64,000 nt of DNA from Kluyvera sp036759925 (GTDB lineage: Bacteria; Pseudomonadota; Gammaproteobacteria; Enterobacterales; Enterobacteriaceae), in assembly GCF_036759925.1 (NCBI RefSeq), contig NZ_JAPKIB010000018.1:1-64000 (forward strand), in the 5' to 3' direction. The position numbers and the translations under genes are program-made. Each line of letters begins with the position of its first letter. Positions within the stretch are counted from its first letter, which is position 1. Under the pieces are notes generated by a model, which had not been told where the DNA came from, made no database searches, and saw nothing but the letters and a program-made list of their open reading frames with translations. Below, in pieces: positions 35,454 to 45,157 of the stretch.

Positions 35454-36467
35454 TTAGTTTAGCCCTAAGAAATGCTGGGCGATTTTGAAGTAGATAATCA
35501 GCCCGGTGCCGTCAATCAGCGTGGCGATAAACGGGGCGGAAACCACCGCCGGGTCGATGCCGACGCGTTTGATGACCAGCGGGATTACCGACGAAACGAC
35601 TGCGCTCCAGATAGTGACGCACACCAGCGTCAGGCTGACGATAAAGGTGATTTCCGGGCCAATGCCCATGATCCACGCCCGCAAGCAGCCTGCCGCGCCG
35701 AGGGTGATAGCAACCAGCATCGCCGTCGACATCTCTTTACGCAAAATACGCCCCAGATCCCTCAGGCCCACTTCACCCAGCGCCATGGCTCGCACCAGCG
35801 TTGAGGTGATCTGCGTACCGCTGTTGCCCCCGGTGCCAATCAGCAGCGGGATAAAGAACGCCAGCGCAATAGCAGACTCCAGCGCCTCTTCAAAGTGCTG
35901 AATCACGGTGCTGGTGTACGCTTCGGCGATAAACAACAGCAGTAGCCAGACGGCGCGTTTTTTCCACAGCGTCACCGGGCTTATCTCCAGATACGGTTTT
36001 TCCAGCGGCAGGGTGGCGCCCTGAAGCTGGGCGTCTTCGGTGATTTCATCGGCTAACAGCTGGTCTATCTCTTTTTCATTCAGGCAACCGATAAGCTTGC
36101 CGTTTTCAATCACCGGCAGTAGCGTCAGACGATGCTTTTCGATAAGGCTCGCCGCCACGTCGCGGGTATCATCCGGGCTGACGTGGAATAAGGTGGTGGT
36201 CATCAACTGCGTTACCGGCTGATTATCATCGGACGCCTGTAACAGCGTGCGCGTCGATAATATTCCGCGCAGATTGTCGCCGGACACCACGAATACGGCG
36301 CAGGGGAAATGGTCGTCATTTAATTGTCGCAGAAACATCTCACGCGCTTCTTTTACGCTAAGCGGTTCCGGCAACGAAATAAATGTTTTCGACATGTAGC
36401 TTGCAATATTATCGCCCGTTACTGGAGCGGTTGGGTAGTGCGGCGCAGTGGCATGAATATAAGACAT
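35454..36467 (-). CDS. mgtE: MgtE-type magnesium transporter
   Basis: 337 residues from ATG 36467, with AGGGAA upstream; a start at 36506 lies inside the leader hairpin and is rejected. A CBS pair (about residues 30-145) is followed by the five-helix MgtE membrane domain (WLLLLFIAEAYTSTVIQHFE, PLLIGTGGNSGTQ, IDGTGLIIYFKIA). The usual N-terminal superhelical domain is absent, giving a short form. Imports Mg2+ as a dimer gated by its cytosolic domain. Preceded by a Mg2+ riboswitch. Confidence 0.9.
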   Translation of the reverse strand: MSYIHATAPHYPTAPVTGDNIASYMSKTFISLPEPLSVKEAREMFLRQLNDDHFPCAVFVVSGDNLRGILSTRTLLQASDDNQPVTQLMTTTLFHVSPDDTRDVAASLIEKHRLTLLPVIENGKLIGCLNEKEIDQLLADEITEDAQLQGATLPLEKPYLEISPVTLWKKRAVWLLLLFIAEAYTSTVIQHFEEALESAIALAFFIPLLIGTGGNSGTQITSTLVRAMALGEVGLRDLGRILRKEMSTAMLVAITLGAAGCLRAWIMGIGPEITFIVSLTLVCVTIWSAVVSSVIPLVIKRVGIDPAVVSAPFIATLIDGTGLIIYFKIAQHFLGLN

Positions 36468-36476
36468 CAAAATGTT

Positions 36477-36499
36477 CCCTATAGAAATTCTATATAGGG
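36477..36499 (-). promoter_or_regulatory. hairpin sequestering the mgtE ribosome site
   Basis: On the minus strand CCCTATA pairs with TATAGGG around a nine-base loop; the AGGG of the 3' arm is the Shine-Dalgarno sequence of mgtE. No U-tract follows, so control would act on translation and not by termination. Confidence 0.65.
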
Positions 36500-36524
36500 C
36501 GAACAAAACTGGAAATGCTGAGAA

Positions 36525-36701
36525 AAATCCCTACGTCCCGGTTTTAGCACTGAATAACGTATCTGTACGGCCTTGAGCTGTCAGAAGTTATCTTGGCAAC
36601 ACCTTGATTCGATGGATGCCTGTATTTCCCTGTGATGGTCTCTCTCGATACCACCAGGGCGATAACTTATGTTTATTCAGGAGCCTCGCCATAACAAGAT
36701 T
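36525..36701 (-). promoter_or_regulatory. M-box (ykoK) Mg2+ riboswitch aptamer
   Basis: The minus-strand leader has the M-box landmarks in order: GCGAGGCTCCT near the 5' end and CAGTGCTAAAACC near the 3' end. Nested helices fit: P1 (36696-36701 with 36525-36530), P2 CTGAATAAAC/GTTATTCAG (36671-36680 with 36550-36558), AAGTTATC/GATAACTT (36661-36668 with 36585-36592), and hairpin GGTGGT/ACCATC (36650-36655 with 36634-36639). M-boxes sense Mg2+ and lower transporter expression, which matches the mgtE gene downstream. Confidence 0.8.
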
Positions 36702-36855
36702 ATTAATTACGATGTTGAGTAAATTTATATTTCCGATGTGCCTTAGGCGCCACGGTAAATTCAACGAGCGTAATATAGCGCGTTATTACGCATTGTGGTG
36801 GTGAAAGATAAAGTGGTTGAGAATAGGTTTAGTATTTTGTTTGTGGCATAAAAAA

Positions 36856-36884
36856 CCCGGCGTCGCGGTGCTCGGCCGGGCTAC
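36856..36884. repeat. REP element after narV
   Basis: Single copy (CCCGGCGTCGCGG...CGGCCGGGCTAC) 16 bases past the narV stop codon. The stretch 36702-36855 between it and the riboswitch holds no gene and must contain the mgtE promoter. Confidence 0.8.
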
Positions 36885-36899
36885 GTTATGTTAACAGGA

Positions 36900-37580
36900 C
36901 TATCGGCGTGAACGGACCACCTGATAACGTCGGGTCAGGTATTCCACCGGCGCGCTCCAGACGTGCACCAGGCGGGTGAACGGGAACAGCAGGAAGATGG
37001 TCATGCCCAACACCAGATGTACGCGGTAGACCCAGGCCACGCCGTCCAGGTGCGCGGAAGCGCCGCCGTGGAAGGTCACTACCGCCTGCGCCCAGTCCAC
37101 CAGTTTCAGCATTTCGCTGCCGTCCGGGTGCTGTGCGGAGAACGGAATAGTGGTCAGACCGAGGCAGCACTGAATCAGCAGGATGCTGAGGATCAGGATA
37201 TCCGCCGTTGACGAGGTAGCGCGAATGCGCGGGTTGAACAGCCGACGAATCAGCAGACCAGCGCCGCCGACCAGCGTCATCACCCCGCAGGCACCGCCGA
37301 GGATCATCGCCATCAGCTGTTTCTGCGACAGCGGCAGCCAGGATTCATACACCCAGTGCGGCGTTAACATGCCAAAGAAGTGGCCGAAGAAGATCCCCAG
37401 AATACCGACGTGGAACAGGTTGGACCAAATCACCATCCCGCGCTTGTCGAGCATCTGGCTGGAGGAGGCGCGCCAGGTGTACTGACCGTAGTCGTAGCGC
37501 AGCCAACTGCCCAGCAGGAACACCGTACCGCAGAGGTAAGGGTAGATATCGTAAAAAAAGACGTTGAGGTACTGTATCAT
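36900..37580 (-). CDS. narV: nitrate reductase Z gamma subunit
   Basis: 226 residues, five membrane helices, with the histidines for two b-type haems (NLFHVGILGIFFGHFFG, VTFHGGASAHLDG, VHLVLGM). Opening MIQYLNVFFYDIYPYL matches E. coli NarV. Anchors NarZY in the inner membrane and oxidises quinol. Overlaps narW by four bases. Confidence 0.94.
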   Translation of the reverse strand: MIQYLNVFFYDIYPYLCGTVFLLGSWLRYDYGQYTWRASSSQMLDKRGMVIWSNLFHVGILGIFFGHFFGMLTPHWVYESWLPLSQKQLMAMILGGACGVMTLVGGAGLLIRRLFNPRIRATSSTADILILSILLIQCCLGLTTIPFSAQHPDGSEMLKLVDWAQAVVTFHGGASAHLDGVAWVYRVHLVLGMTIFLLFPFTRLVHVWSAPVEYLTRRYQVVRSRR

Positions 37581-38272
37581 TTCGGGCCTCCCGCACGGAC
37601 GTCCACGTATTGTGGCGCCACGTCCTGGCTAAAGCGTCGTTGATAGCTTTGCAGCGGGGAACTGTCGCAGGCGGTGGCGTTATCTTCGATAAACTTCACC
37701 TGCTCCTCTTCCCAAACCGCATCCAGCGCCTGGCGGGTATCGTCTCGCGCTTCACCCGCCACCTGTTTTGTGACACTGTCACTTGATAATGACGTATTGG
37801 CCAATGCCAGCAGGGTATCGAACAGCTGATACCACGGTGCCTGGCGCTGTTTAAGGCGACCGCCAATCAGCGCCAGAATCGGCGCCACGTTTTGCAGGCC
37901 TTCCTGCGCCTGAGCCTGGGGCAGAATGCTGAGATACTCCAGATAAAGCGGCAGATGATCGGGCAGCTCGCGGCAATCCAGCTCTAGGCCGACCTGTTCA
38001 TACTGCGTCATCAGCTCAACCATCGCCTGACCCCGGTCGCGGGACTCCGCGTGCACGTGCTCAAACAACAGCAGCGAGGTAGCGCGTCCGCGCTCAAAAA
38101 TCTCACACCATTCCGCCTGCTTATCGAGCAGCGACACCGACAGATGCTGTTCGAGGAACGGGCGCAGCGCGGGGGCGTCGCTGTCGATTAACGCAAACAG
38201 CTCATCCTTGTTATCCCAGCTGAGCTCATCGGGGTACTCCATCAGCAGCCCGATGATTTTCAGGATCCGCAT
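37577..38272 (-). CDS. narW: nitrate reductase Z assembly chaperone
   Basis: 231 residues, NarJ/NarW family all-helical chaperone needed to insert the molybdenum cofactor into NarZ. MRILKIIGLLMEYPDELSW is the typical N-terminus. Shares one base with narY. Confidence 0.94.
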   Translation of the reverse strand: MRILKIIGLLMEYPDELSWDNKDELFALIDSDAPALRPFLEQHLSVSLLDKQAEWCEIFERGRATSLLLFEHVHAESRDRGQAMVELMTQYEQVGLELDCRELPDHLPLYLEYLSILPQAQAQEGLQNVAPILALIGGRLKQRQAPWYQLFDTLLALANTSLSSDSVTKQVAGEARDDTRQALDAVWEEEQVKFIEDNATACDSSPLQSYQRRFSQDVAPQYVDVRAGGPK

Positions 38273-39798
38273 TAGTTTTTCTCCCCGATGTTGATGGCAT
38301 CGATACGGTGGCTGTTAAACAGGTTGAACTTGGTGTCCGAGCCGTGGCAGCCGTCGCCGAAGGTGAAGCCGCAGCCCTTGCTTTCCGGGAAGGCATCTTC
38401 CGCCATTTCGCGGTGGCTGGTTGGGATCACGAAGCGATCTTCGTAGTTGGCGATCGCCAGGTAGCGGTACATCTCTTCAACCTGTGCCTCGCTCAAGCCC
38501 ACTTCTTCAATCGCGCGGGTGTCGGTCACGCCCTCAACGGTCTGAGAACGTTTGTAGTGACGCATCGCCATCATGCGTTTCAACGCGCGCAGCACCGGGC
38601 CGGTATCGCCCGCGCTGAGCATGTTTGCCAGGTACTGTACCGGAATGCGCAGGCTTTCCACCGCCGGCAGAACGCTGTCGGTTTTTGGCAGGCCACCGGC
38701 ATCGGCAACGGACTGAATCGGTGACAGAGGCGGCACGTACCAGACCATCGGCAGGGTGCGGTATTCCGGGTGCAGCGGCAGCGCCAGCTTCCAGTCCATC
38801 GCCATTTTGTACACCGGTGAACGCTGAGCGGCGTCCAGCGTATTCTGGGTGATGCCCTGTTTCAGCGCTTCTTCAATTACCGCCGGATCGTGCGGGTCGA
38901 GGAAGACATCACACTGACGCTCGTAGAGATCGGTTTCGTGCTCGGTGCTGGCAGCTTCTTCGATGCGGTCGGCGTCATACAGCAGTACGCCAAGGTAGCG
39001 AATACGGCCTACACAGGTTTCTGAACAGACGGTCGGCTGGCCGGATTCAATACGCGGGTAGCAGAAGATGCATTTTTCGGATTTGCCGCTCTTCCAGTTG
39101 AAGTAGATTTTTTTGTACGGGCAGCCGGTGATGCACATACGCCAGCCGCGGCACTTGTCCTGGTCAATGAGCACGATTCCGTCTTCTTCACGCTTGTAGA
39201 TAGCCCCGCTTGGGCAGGTGGCGACACAGCTTGGGTTCAGACAGTGTTCGCACAGACGCGGCAGATACATCATGAAGGTGTTTTCGAACTGGCCGTACAT
39301 CTCTTTTTGCATCGCCGCAAAGTTCTGGTCGTGGGCGCGTTTTTCAAACTCGCCGCCGAGCAGCTCTTCCCAGTTCGGACCCCACTCAATTTTGTTCATC
39401 CGCTGGCCGCTGATCAGCGAGCGCGGGCGGGCGGTCGGCAGGTTTTTGCCCTCCGGCGCGTTGTGCAGGTGCTGGTAGTCGTAGGTGAACGGCTCGTAAT
39501 AATCGTCAATGCCTGGGATCAGCGGGTTGGCGAAGATTTTCGACAGCACGCCCAGACGGCCGCCCATGCGTGGGGTCAGTTTGCCGCTGATACCTCGCAC
39601 CCAGCCGCCTTGCCATTTTTCCTGGTTTTCCCAGTCTTTCGGGAAACCGATGCCCGGTTTGGTCTCGACGTTGTTAAACCACGCGTATTCCATCCCTTCG
39701 CGGCTGCTCCAGACGTTTTTACAGGTCACGGAGCAGGTGTGGCAGCCAATGCATTTATCAAGGTTTAAAACCATCCCAACCTGTGAGCGTATCTTCAT
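38272..39798 (-). CDS. narY: nitrate reductase Z beta subunit
   Basis: 508 residues. Four Fe-S clusters from Cys groups CIGCHTCSVTCKNVW, CEHCLNPSCVATCPSGA, CRGWRMCITGCPYK (the Trp marks the 3Fe-4S site) and CIFCYPRIESGQPTVCSETC. Relays electrons from NarV to NarZ at the cytoplasmic face. Overlaps narZ by four bases. Confidence 0.96.
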   Translation of the reverse strand: MKIRSQVGMVLNLDKCIGCHTCSVTCKNVWSSREGMEYAWFNNVETKPGIGFPKDWENQEKWQGGWVRGISGKLTPRMGGRLGVLSKIFANPLIPGIDDYYEPFTYDYQHLHNAPEGKNLPTARPRSLISGQRMNKIEWGPNWEELLGGEFEKRAHDQNFAAMQKEMYGQFENTFMMYLPRLCEHCLNPSCVATCPSGAIYKREEDGIVLIDQDKCRGWRMCITGCPYKKIYFNWKSGKSEKCIFCYPRIESGQPTVCSETCVGRIRYLGVLLYDADRIEEAASTEHETDLYERQCDVFLDPHDPAVIEEALKQGITQNTLDAAQRSPVYKMAMDWKLALPLHPEYRTLPMVWYVPPLSPIQSVADAGGLPKTDSVLPAVESLRIPVQYLANMLSAGDTGPVLRALKRMMAMRHYKRSQTVEGVTDTRAIEEVGLSEAQVEEMYRYLAIANYEDRFVIPTSHREMAEDAFPESKGCGFTFGDGCHGSDTKFNLFNSHRIDAINIGEKN

Positions 39799-42700
39799 TT
39801 TGCTGCCTCCTGAACCTGGTCATTGCCTTCATCATCCAGCCAATTAATGTTTTTCATTTTGCGGATCATAATGAACTCATCACGGTTCGAACCGACCGTT
39901 CCGTAGTAGTTGAAGCTATAGGCCAACTGCGCATAGCCGCCGATCATATGGGTCGGTTTCGGGCAGATACGGGTGACCGAGTTATGGATCCCCCCGCGTC
40001 GTCCGGTAACCTCCGAGCCTGGAATATTCATGATGCGTTCCTGGGCGTGGTACATCATGGTCATGCCCGGTGGTACGCGCTGGCTGACCACCGCACGGGC
40101 GGTGAGCGCACCGTTGGCATTGAACGCTTCAATCCAGTCGTTATCGGCGATCCCCAGCTCTTTGGCGTCGGTTTCGCTCAGCCAGACGATCGGCCCGCCG
40201 CGCGACAGCGTCAGCATCAGCAGGTTTTCGCTGTAGGTGGAGTGAATGCCCCATTTCTGGTGCGGCGTCAGGAAGTTCAGCGCTTTTTCCGGGAAGCCGT
40301 TTGGCGGAATTTCCTTCATGTGGCTGACGCTGCGGGTGTCGATGGGCGGGCGATAGGCCACCAGGCTCTCGCCAAAATCGCGCATCCACGGGTGATCCTG
40401 ATACAACGACTGGCGGCCCGACACGGTACGCCACGGGATCAGCTCGTGGACGTTGGTGTAACCCGCGTTATAGGAGACGTGTTCATCTTCAAGGCCGGAC
40501 CAGGTCGGGCTGGAGATGATTTTGCGCGGCTGCGCCTGAATATCGCGGAAGCGAATCTTCTCATCTTCTTTGTTGGTCGCCAGGTGGGTGTGGTTGAGGC
40601 CGGTAAATTCGCCCAGTGCTTCCCAGGCTCTCACCGCCACCTGACCGTTAGTTTCCGGCGCCAGGGTGAGGATCACCTCGGCGGCATCAATCGCCGTCTC
40701 AATGCACGGGCGGCCTTTCGCCGGGCCATCGAGCTTGACGTAGTTGAGCTTGCCGAGGAAATCTATCTCGGTCTGGGTTTTCCAGCCGATGCCTTTGCCG
40801 CCGTTGCCCAGTTTGTCCATCAACGGGCCGAGCGAGGTAAAGCGTTCGTAGGTGGCTGGATAGTCACGCTCGACCGCAATAATGTTCGGCGCGGTTTTGC
40901 CCGGAATCAGGTCACATTCGCCTTTACGCCAGTCCTGAATGGCAAACGGCTGCGCCAGTTCCGCTGGGGAGTCATGCTGTAGCGGTTGCAGCACCACATC
41001 GGTTTCAACGCCGAGATGGTCTTTGCAGATTTCCGAGAACGATTTGGCGATACCTTTGTAGATTTCCCAGTCGCTTTTTGACTCCCACGCCGGGTCAACG
41101 GCGGCGGAGAGCGGGTGAATGAACGGGTGCATATCCGAGGTGTTCATATCGTCTTTTTCGTACCAGGTCGCGGTCGGCAGGACGATATCGGAGAACAGGC
41201 AGGTACTGGACATACGGAAATCGAGCGTGACCAGCAGGTCAAGCTTGCCCTCAATGGCCGCGGTCTGCCACTCCACTTCTTCCGGCTTCACGTCGTCGGT
41301 CGAGCCGAGATCGTCACCCTGAATCCCGCTGTCGGCACCGAGCAGGTACTTCAGCATATATTCGTGGCCTTTACCGGAGGAACCGAGCAGGTTAGAACGC
41401 CAGATAAACAGGTTACGCGGGTGGTTCGCACCGTTGTCCGGCTGCTCGCTGGCAAAACGAATATCGCCAGATTTCAGCCCCTGAACGGTGTACTCCTGAG
41501 GCGTCATGCCCGCTGCTGCGGCCTTCGCCTTCACGGTCAGCGGGTTGAGGTTGAGCTGCGGCGCGGACGGCAGCCAGCCCATACGTTCGGCGCGGACGTT
41601 AAAGTCGATAAGATGACCGGTATATTTTTTCGGGTCGGCCAGCGGTGAGAGCAGCTCTTGCGCGGTCAGCTTCTCATAGCGCCACTGGCTGGCGTGGTTG
41701 TAGAAGTAGGAGGTGCTGTTCATCTGGCGCGGTGGGCGGTTCCAGTCCAGCGCGAAGGCAAGCGGCAGCCAGCCGGTTTGCGGACGCAGCTTCTCCTGGC
41801 CCACGTAGTGCGCCCAGCCGCCGCCGCTCTGACCGACGCAGCCGCAGAACACCAGCATGTTGATCATCCCACGGTAGTTCATGTCCATGTGGTACCAGTG
41901 GTTAACCCCGGCACCAAGGATGATCATCGAGCGGCCGTGCGTTTTGTGCGCGGTGTCGGCGAACTCAAGGGCAATTTTTTCGATGTTATGGCGCGATACG
42001 CCGGTGATCTGCTCGCCCCAGGCCGGGGTGTAGGCTTTCACCTCATCGAAGCTTTTCGCCGCCAGATCATCGTCCAGACCGCGGTCAAGGCCGTAGTTAG
42101 CCAGCACCAGGTCATAGACGCTCACCACCAGACGGCTGCTGCCGTCGGCGAAGGTCAGTTGCTTGGCGGGCAGCTTGCGCACCAGAATCGGGTCTTGTTT
42201 GACGCTGCGGAAGTGTGGGTTTTCGTTGCCGCCAAAGTAGGGGAACGCCACGCCAGCGACGGTATCGCGGTTGTCCAGCAGCGACAGCGTCAGCTCAATC
42301 TCTTTGCCGGAAGCCAGCGATTCGAGGTTCCATTTGCCTTTTTCGCCCCAGCGGAAGCCGATAGAACCGTTAGGCACCACCAGTTCGCCGTCGCGGTTGT
42401 AGGCCACGGTTTTCCATTCCGGGTTGTTGGCTTCCCCCAGCCCATCCACCAGATCGGAAGCACGCAGCATGCGGCCTGCGGTATATGAACCGTCGTCGCG
42501 ACTGTCGAGCATTACCAGCATCGGCATGTCGGTGTAGCGACGGCAGTAGTTGATAAAGTATTCGCTTGGGTTATCGAGGTGGAACGCTTTGAGGATCACG
42601 TGCCCCATCGCCATAGCCAGCGCGCTGTCGGTACCCTGTTTCGGTGCCAGCCACTGGTCGCTGAGCTTGGCGACTTCCGAGAAGTCTGGGGTGATGGCGA

Positions 42701-43535
42701 CGGTCTTGGTGCCTTTGTAACGCACTTCGGTGAAGAAGTGGGCGTCCGGGGTACGGGTCTGCGGCACGTTGGAACCCCAGGCGATGATATAGCTGGAGTT
42801 GTACCAGTCGGCGGATTCCGGCACGTCGGTCTGCTCGCCCCAGGTCATCGGTGAGGCGGGCGGTAAGTCGCAGTACCAGTCGTAGAAGCTTAGGCAGGTG
42901 CCGCCAATCAAGGAGAGATAGCGGGTACCGGCGGCGTAGGAGACCATCGACATCGCTGGGATCGGCGAGAAGCCCGCCACGCGGTCGGGGCCGTACTTTT
43001 TAATCGTCCAGACGTTGGCGGCGGCAATCAGTTGGTTAAGCTCTTTCCACGAAGAACGTACAAAGCCGCCTTTACCGCGCGCCTGCTTGTAGCTCTGGGT
43101 CTTTTCCGGGTCTTTCATGATGCTGTCCCAGGCCACCATGGGGTCCGGGTGCTCGGCGAGGGCTTCACGCCACAGTTCAATCAGCTTTTTACGCGCCAAC
43201 GGGTATTTCAGACGATTGGCGCTGTAGAGATACCAGGAGTAACTGGCACCGCGCGGGCAGCCGCGAGGTTCGTGGTTCGGCAGGTCAGGGCGGGTGCGGG
43301 GATAGTCGGTCTGTTGGGTTTCCCAGGTGACCAGGCCATTTTTGACGTAAATCTTCCAGCTGCATGAGCCCGTACAGTTCACTCCGTGGGTCGAGCGAAC
43401 GATCTTGTCGAATTGCCAGCGTTGACGATAGCTGTCTTCCCAGTCACGGTTATTGTCGTAGACCTGTCCGTGACCGTTGGCAAAGGTCTCGCCTTTCTGC
43501 TTAAAGTAGCGAAAGCGATCCAGTAGCTTGCTCAT
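39795..43535 (-). CDS. narZ: nitrate reductase Z alpha subunit
   Basis: 1246 residues. N-terminal HGVNCTGSCSWKIYVKNG gives the His/Cys3 ligands of the FS0 cluster, followed by molybdopterin domains and a C-terminal dinucleotide-binding domain. Reduces nitrate to nitrite with a bis-MGD cofactor. In E. coli NarZ is the constitutive, RpoS-linked isoenzyme. Position between narU and narY, next to smvR-smvA and yddG, identifies it as the Z rather than the A (narGHJI) locus. Confidence 0.95.
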   Translation of the reverse strand: MSKLLDRFRYFKQKGETFANGHGQVYDNNRDWEDSYRQRWQFDKIVRSTHGVNCTGSCSWKIYVKNGLVTWETQQTDYPRTRPDLPNHEPRGCPRGASYSWYLYSANRLKYPLARKKLIELWREALAEHPDPMVAWDSIMKDPEKTQSYKQARGKGGFVRSSWKELNQLIAAANVWTIKKYGPDRVAGFSPIPAMSMVSYAAGTRYLSLIGGTCLSFYDWYCDLPPASPMTWGEQTDVPESADWYNSSYIIAWGSNVPQTRTPDAHFFTEVRYKGTKTVAITPDFSEVAKLSDQWLAPKQGTDSALAMAMGHVILKAFHLDNPSEYFINYCRRYTDMPMLVMLDSRDDGSYTAGRMLRASDLVDGLGEANNPEWKTVAYNRDGELVVPNGSIGFRWGEKGKWNLESLASGKEIELTLSLLDNRDTVAGVAFPYFGGNENPHFRSVKQDPILVRKLPAKQLTFADGSSRLVVSVYDLVLANYGLDRGLDDDLAAKSFDEVKAYTPAWGEQITGVSRHNIEKIALEFADTAHKTHGRSMIILGAGVNHWYHMDMNYRGMINMLVFCGCVGQSGGGWAHYVGQEKLRPQTGWLPLAFALDWNRPPRQMNSTSYFYNHASQWRYEKLTAQELLSPLADPKKYTGHLIDFNVRAERMGWLPSAPQLNLNPLTVKAKAAAAGMTPQEYTVQGLKSGDIRFASEQPDNGANHPRNLFIWRSNLLGSSGKGHEYMLKYLLGADSGIQGDDLGSTDDVKPEEVEWQTAAIEGKLDLLVTLDFRMSSTCLFSDIVLPTATWYEKDDMNTSDMHPFIHPLSAAVDPAWESKSDWEIYKGIAKSFSEICKDHLGVETDVVLQPLQHDSPAELAQPFAIQDWRKGECDLIPGKTAPNIIAVERDYPATYERFTSLGPLMDKLGNGGKGIGWKTQTEIDFLGKLNYVKLDGPAKGRPCIETAIDAAEVILTLAPETNGQVAVRAWEALGEFTGLNHTHLATNKEDEKIRFRDIQAQPRKIISSPTWSGLEDEHVSYNAGYTNVHELIPWRTVSGRQSLYQDHPWMRDFGESLVAYRPPIDTRSVSHMKEIPPNGFPEKALNFLTPHQKWGIHSTYSENLLMLTLSRGGPIVWLSETDAKELGIADNDWIEAFNANGALTARAVVSQRVPPGMTMMYHAQERIMNIPGSEVTGRRGGIHNSVTRICPKPTHMIGGYAQLAYSFNYYGTVGSNRDEFIMIRKMKNINWLDDEGNDQVQEAAK

Positions 43536-43595
43536 ACTTGCTCCTCCTGACGGGGGCTTTGCTCCCCCGTGGTTACACTGCTCACATAGTTATGT

Positions 43596-44981
43596 TTATT
43601 TTGACGTCGGTTTGCGGCGGCCGTAGACAAGCCATGTCACCAGCACGCACACGACGTAGAAGACAAAGAACACTTTCATGGCGCCAACCGGTGAACCGGT
43701 CATGGCTAAAGAGGTGCCGAAGGCTTTTGGAATAAAGAAGCCGCCGACTGCGCCGATAGCGGAGATAAAGCCGAGCGCTGCGGCGGTATCGGTAACCGCT
43801 TCGTGCTGAGCCTCTTCATCCGTACCGCCGCGTTTTTTGACGCTATCGATGGTGATTTGCCGGAAAATCACCGCGATCATCTGGAAGGTGGAGCCACTGC
43901 CGAGACCGGCGGTCAGGAACAGCCCCATAAACACCACGTAGAAGGCGAGGAAGCTGCCGGAGCCGCTGCCCGGCAGTGTCAGGAACAGCAGGCCGGTAAA
44001 CACTGCCATCAGCACGAAATTTACCAGCGTCACCTTCACACCGCCGAGACGATCGGAAATCACGCCGCCGAATGAACGTGCCAGCGCACCGATAAACGGC
44101 CCGAAGAAGGCCAGCTTGAGAATGTTAACGTCCGGGAACTGGGTTTTCGCCAGCATCGCAAAACCGGCAGAGAAGCCGATGAAGGAGCCGAAGGTCGCCA
44201 GATAAAGCAGGCTCAGCAGCCACATATGCGGGCGTTTCAGCACCGGAAGCTGGTCACGCACCGACGCTTTGGAGCTGGCAATATCATTCATCCCTACCCA
44301 GGCGGCGATAGTGGCGATAACCAGCAGCGGCACCCAGATAATGGCGGCGTTGGCCAGCGACAGAGTGGAACCATCCTCCTGCGGCACGCCGTGAACGCCG
44401 ATAAAGGTGAAGATTGGCAGGAAGATCACCGCAGGCGCGACCATCTGCATCACGCTGACGCCGAGGTTGCCGAGCCCGCCGTTAATACCGAGGGCGCTGC
44501 CTTGTTTCGCTTTCGGGAAGAAAAAGCTGATGTTGCCCATGCTGGAAGCAAAGTTAGCCCCGGCAAAGCCGCACAGCAGTGCAATGATGATAAATACTTC
44601 GTAAGGAGTAGCGGTGTTCTGAATGGCAATGCCCAACCAGATGCACGGTACCACCAGAATTACCGTACTTAACACCGTCCATTTGCGCCCACCCAAAATG
44701 GGTACCATAAAGGAGTAGGGCACGCGTAATATTGCACCAGAAAGCGAAGGTAACGCGGTTAATAAAAAGAGTTGATCGGTGGTGAAATTAAAACCCACTT
44801 TATTGAGATTCACCGCAACGGCACTAAATAACATCCAGACGCAGAAGGCGAGTAATAAACAGGCAACGGAAATCCACAGATTTCGCCTCGCAATTGATTT
44901 CCCTTTATTTTCCCAGAAGCCGGGATTTTCAGGTTTCCACTCTTTTAAAAGATAATGATTCTCTTTCTCATTATTTGCCAT
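43596..44981 (-). CDS. narU: nitrate/nitrite transporter
   Basis: 461 residues, twelve-helix MFS nitrate-nitrite porter. Nitrate signature stretches GFAGANFASSMGNISFFFPK and GLGSGSTFQMIAVIFRQI are present. Start 44981 (MANNEKENHYLLKEWKPENP) has GAGGG upstream and matches NarU; a start at 45017 does not. Exchanges nitrate for nitrite to serve NarZ. Confidence 0.94.
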   Translation of the reverse strand: MANNEKENHYLLKEWKPENPGFWENKGKSIARRNLWISVACLLLAFCVWMLFSAVAVNLNKVGFNFTTDQLFLLTALPSLSGAILRVPYSFMVPILGGRKWTVLSTVILVVPCIWLGIAIQNTATPYEVFIIIALLCGFAGANFASSMGNISFFFPKAKQGSALGINGGLGNLGVSVMQMVAPAVIFLPIFTFIGVHGVPQEDGSTLSLANAAIIWVPLLVIATIAAWVGMNDIASSKASVRDQLPVLKRPHMWLLSLLYLATFGSFIGFSAGFAMLAKTQFPDVNILKLAFFGPFIGALARSFGGVISDRLGGVKVTLVNFVLMAVFTGLLFLTLPGSGSGSFLAFYVVFMGLFLTAGLGSGSTFQMIAVIFRQITIDSVKKRGGTDEEAQHEAVTDTAAALGFISAIGAVGGFFIPKAFGTSLAMTGSPVGAMKVFFVFYVVCVLVTWLVYGRRKPTSK

Positions 44982-45089
44982 ATAACCCTCGGGGAATGCG
45001 TCATAAATAAGAAACAAAGGAAAAACAGCGATGTAGGGAGAGGGGATTATTAATGCCAGGCCGTTTTATCGCTTTATCGTTGAAGAATA

Positions 45090-45121
45090 GATAAAAAAAG
45101 CGCGTTGTAAGAAAACGCGCT
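45090..45121 (-). terminator. rho-independent terminator of smvR
   Basis: Stem AGCGCGTT/AACGCGCT with a seven-base loop, followed on the minus strand by seven T residues, 36 bases past the smvR stop codon. Confidence 0.85.
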
Positions 45122-45157
45122 GTGAATAAAACGTTGTTAATTGTTACTAAATGTAAA

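Noticed and set aside
39783..40982. 399-codon open frame opposite narZ
   Set aside because: It lies wholly over the conserved narZ/narY coding sequence; the encoded residues are the low-complexity pattern typical of GC-rich antisense frames.
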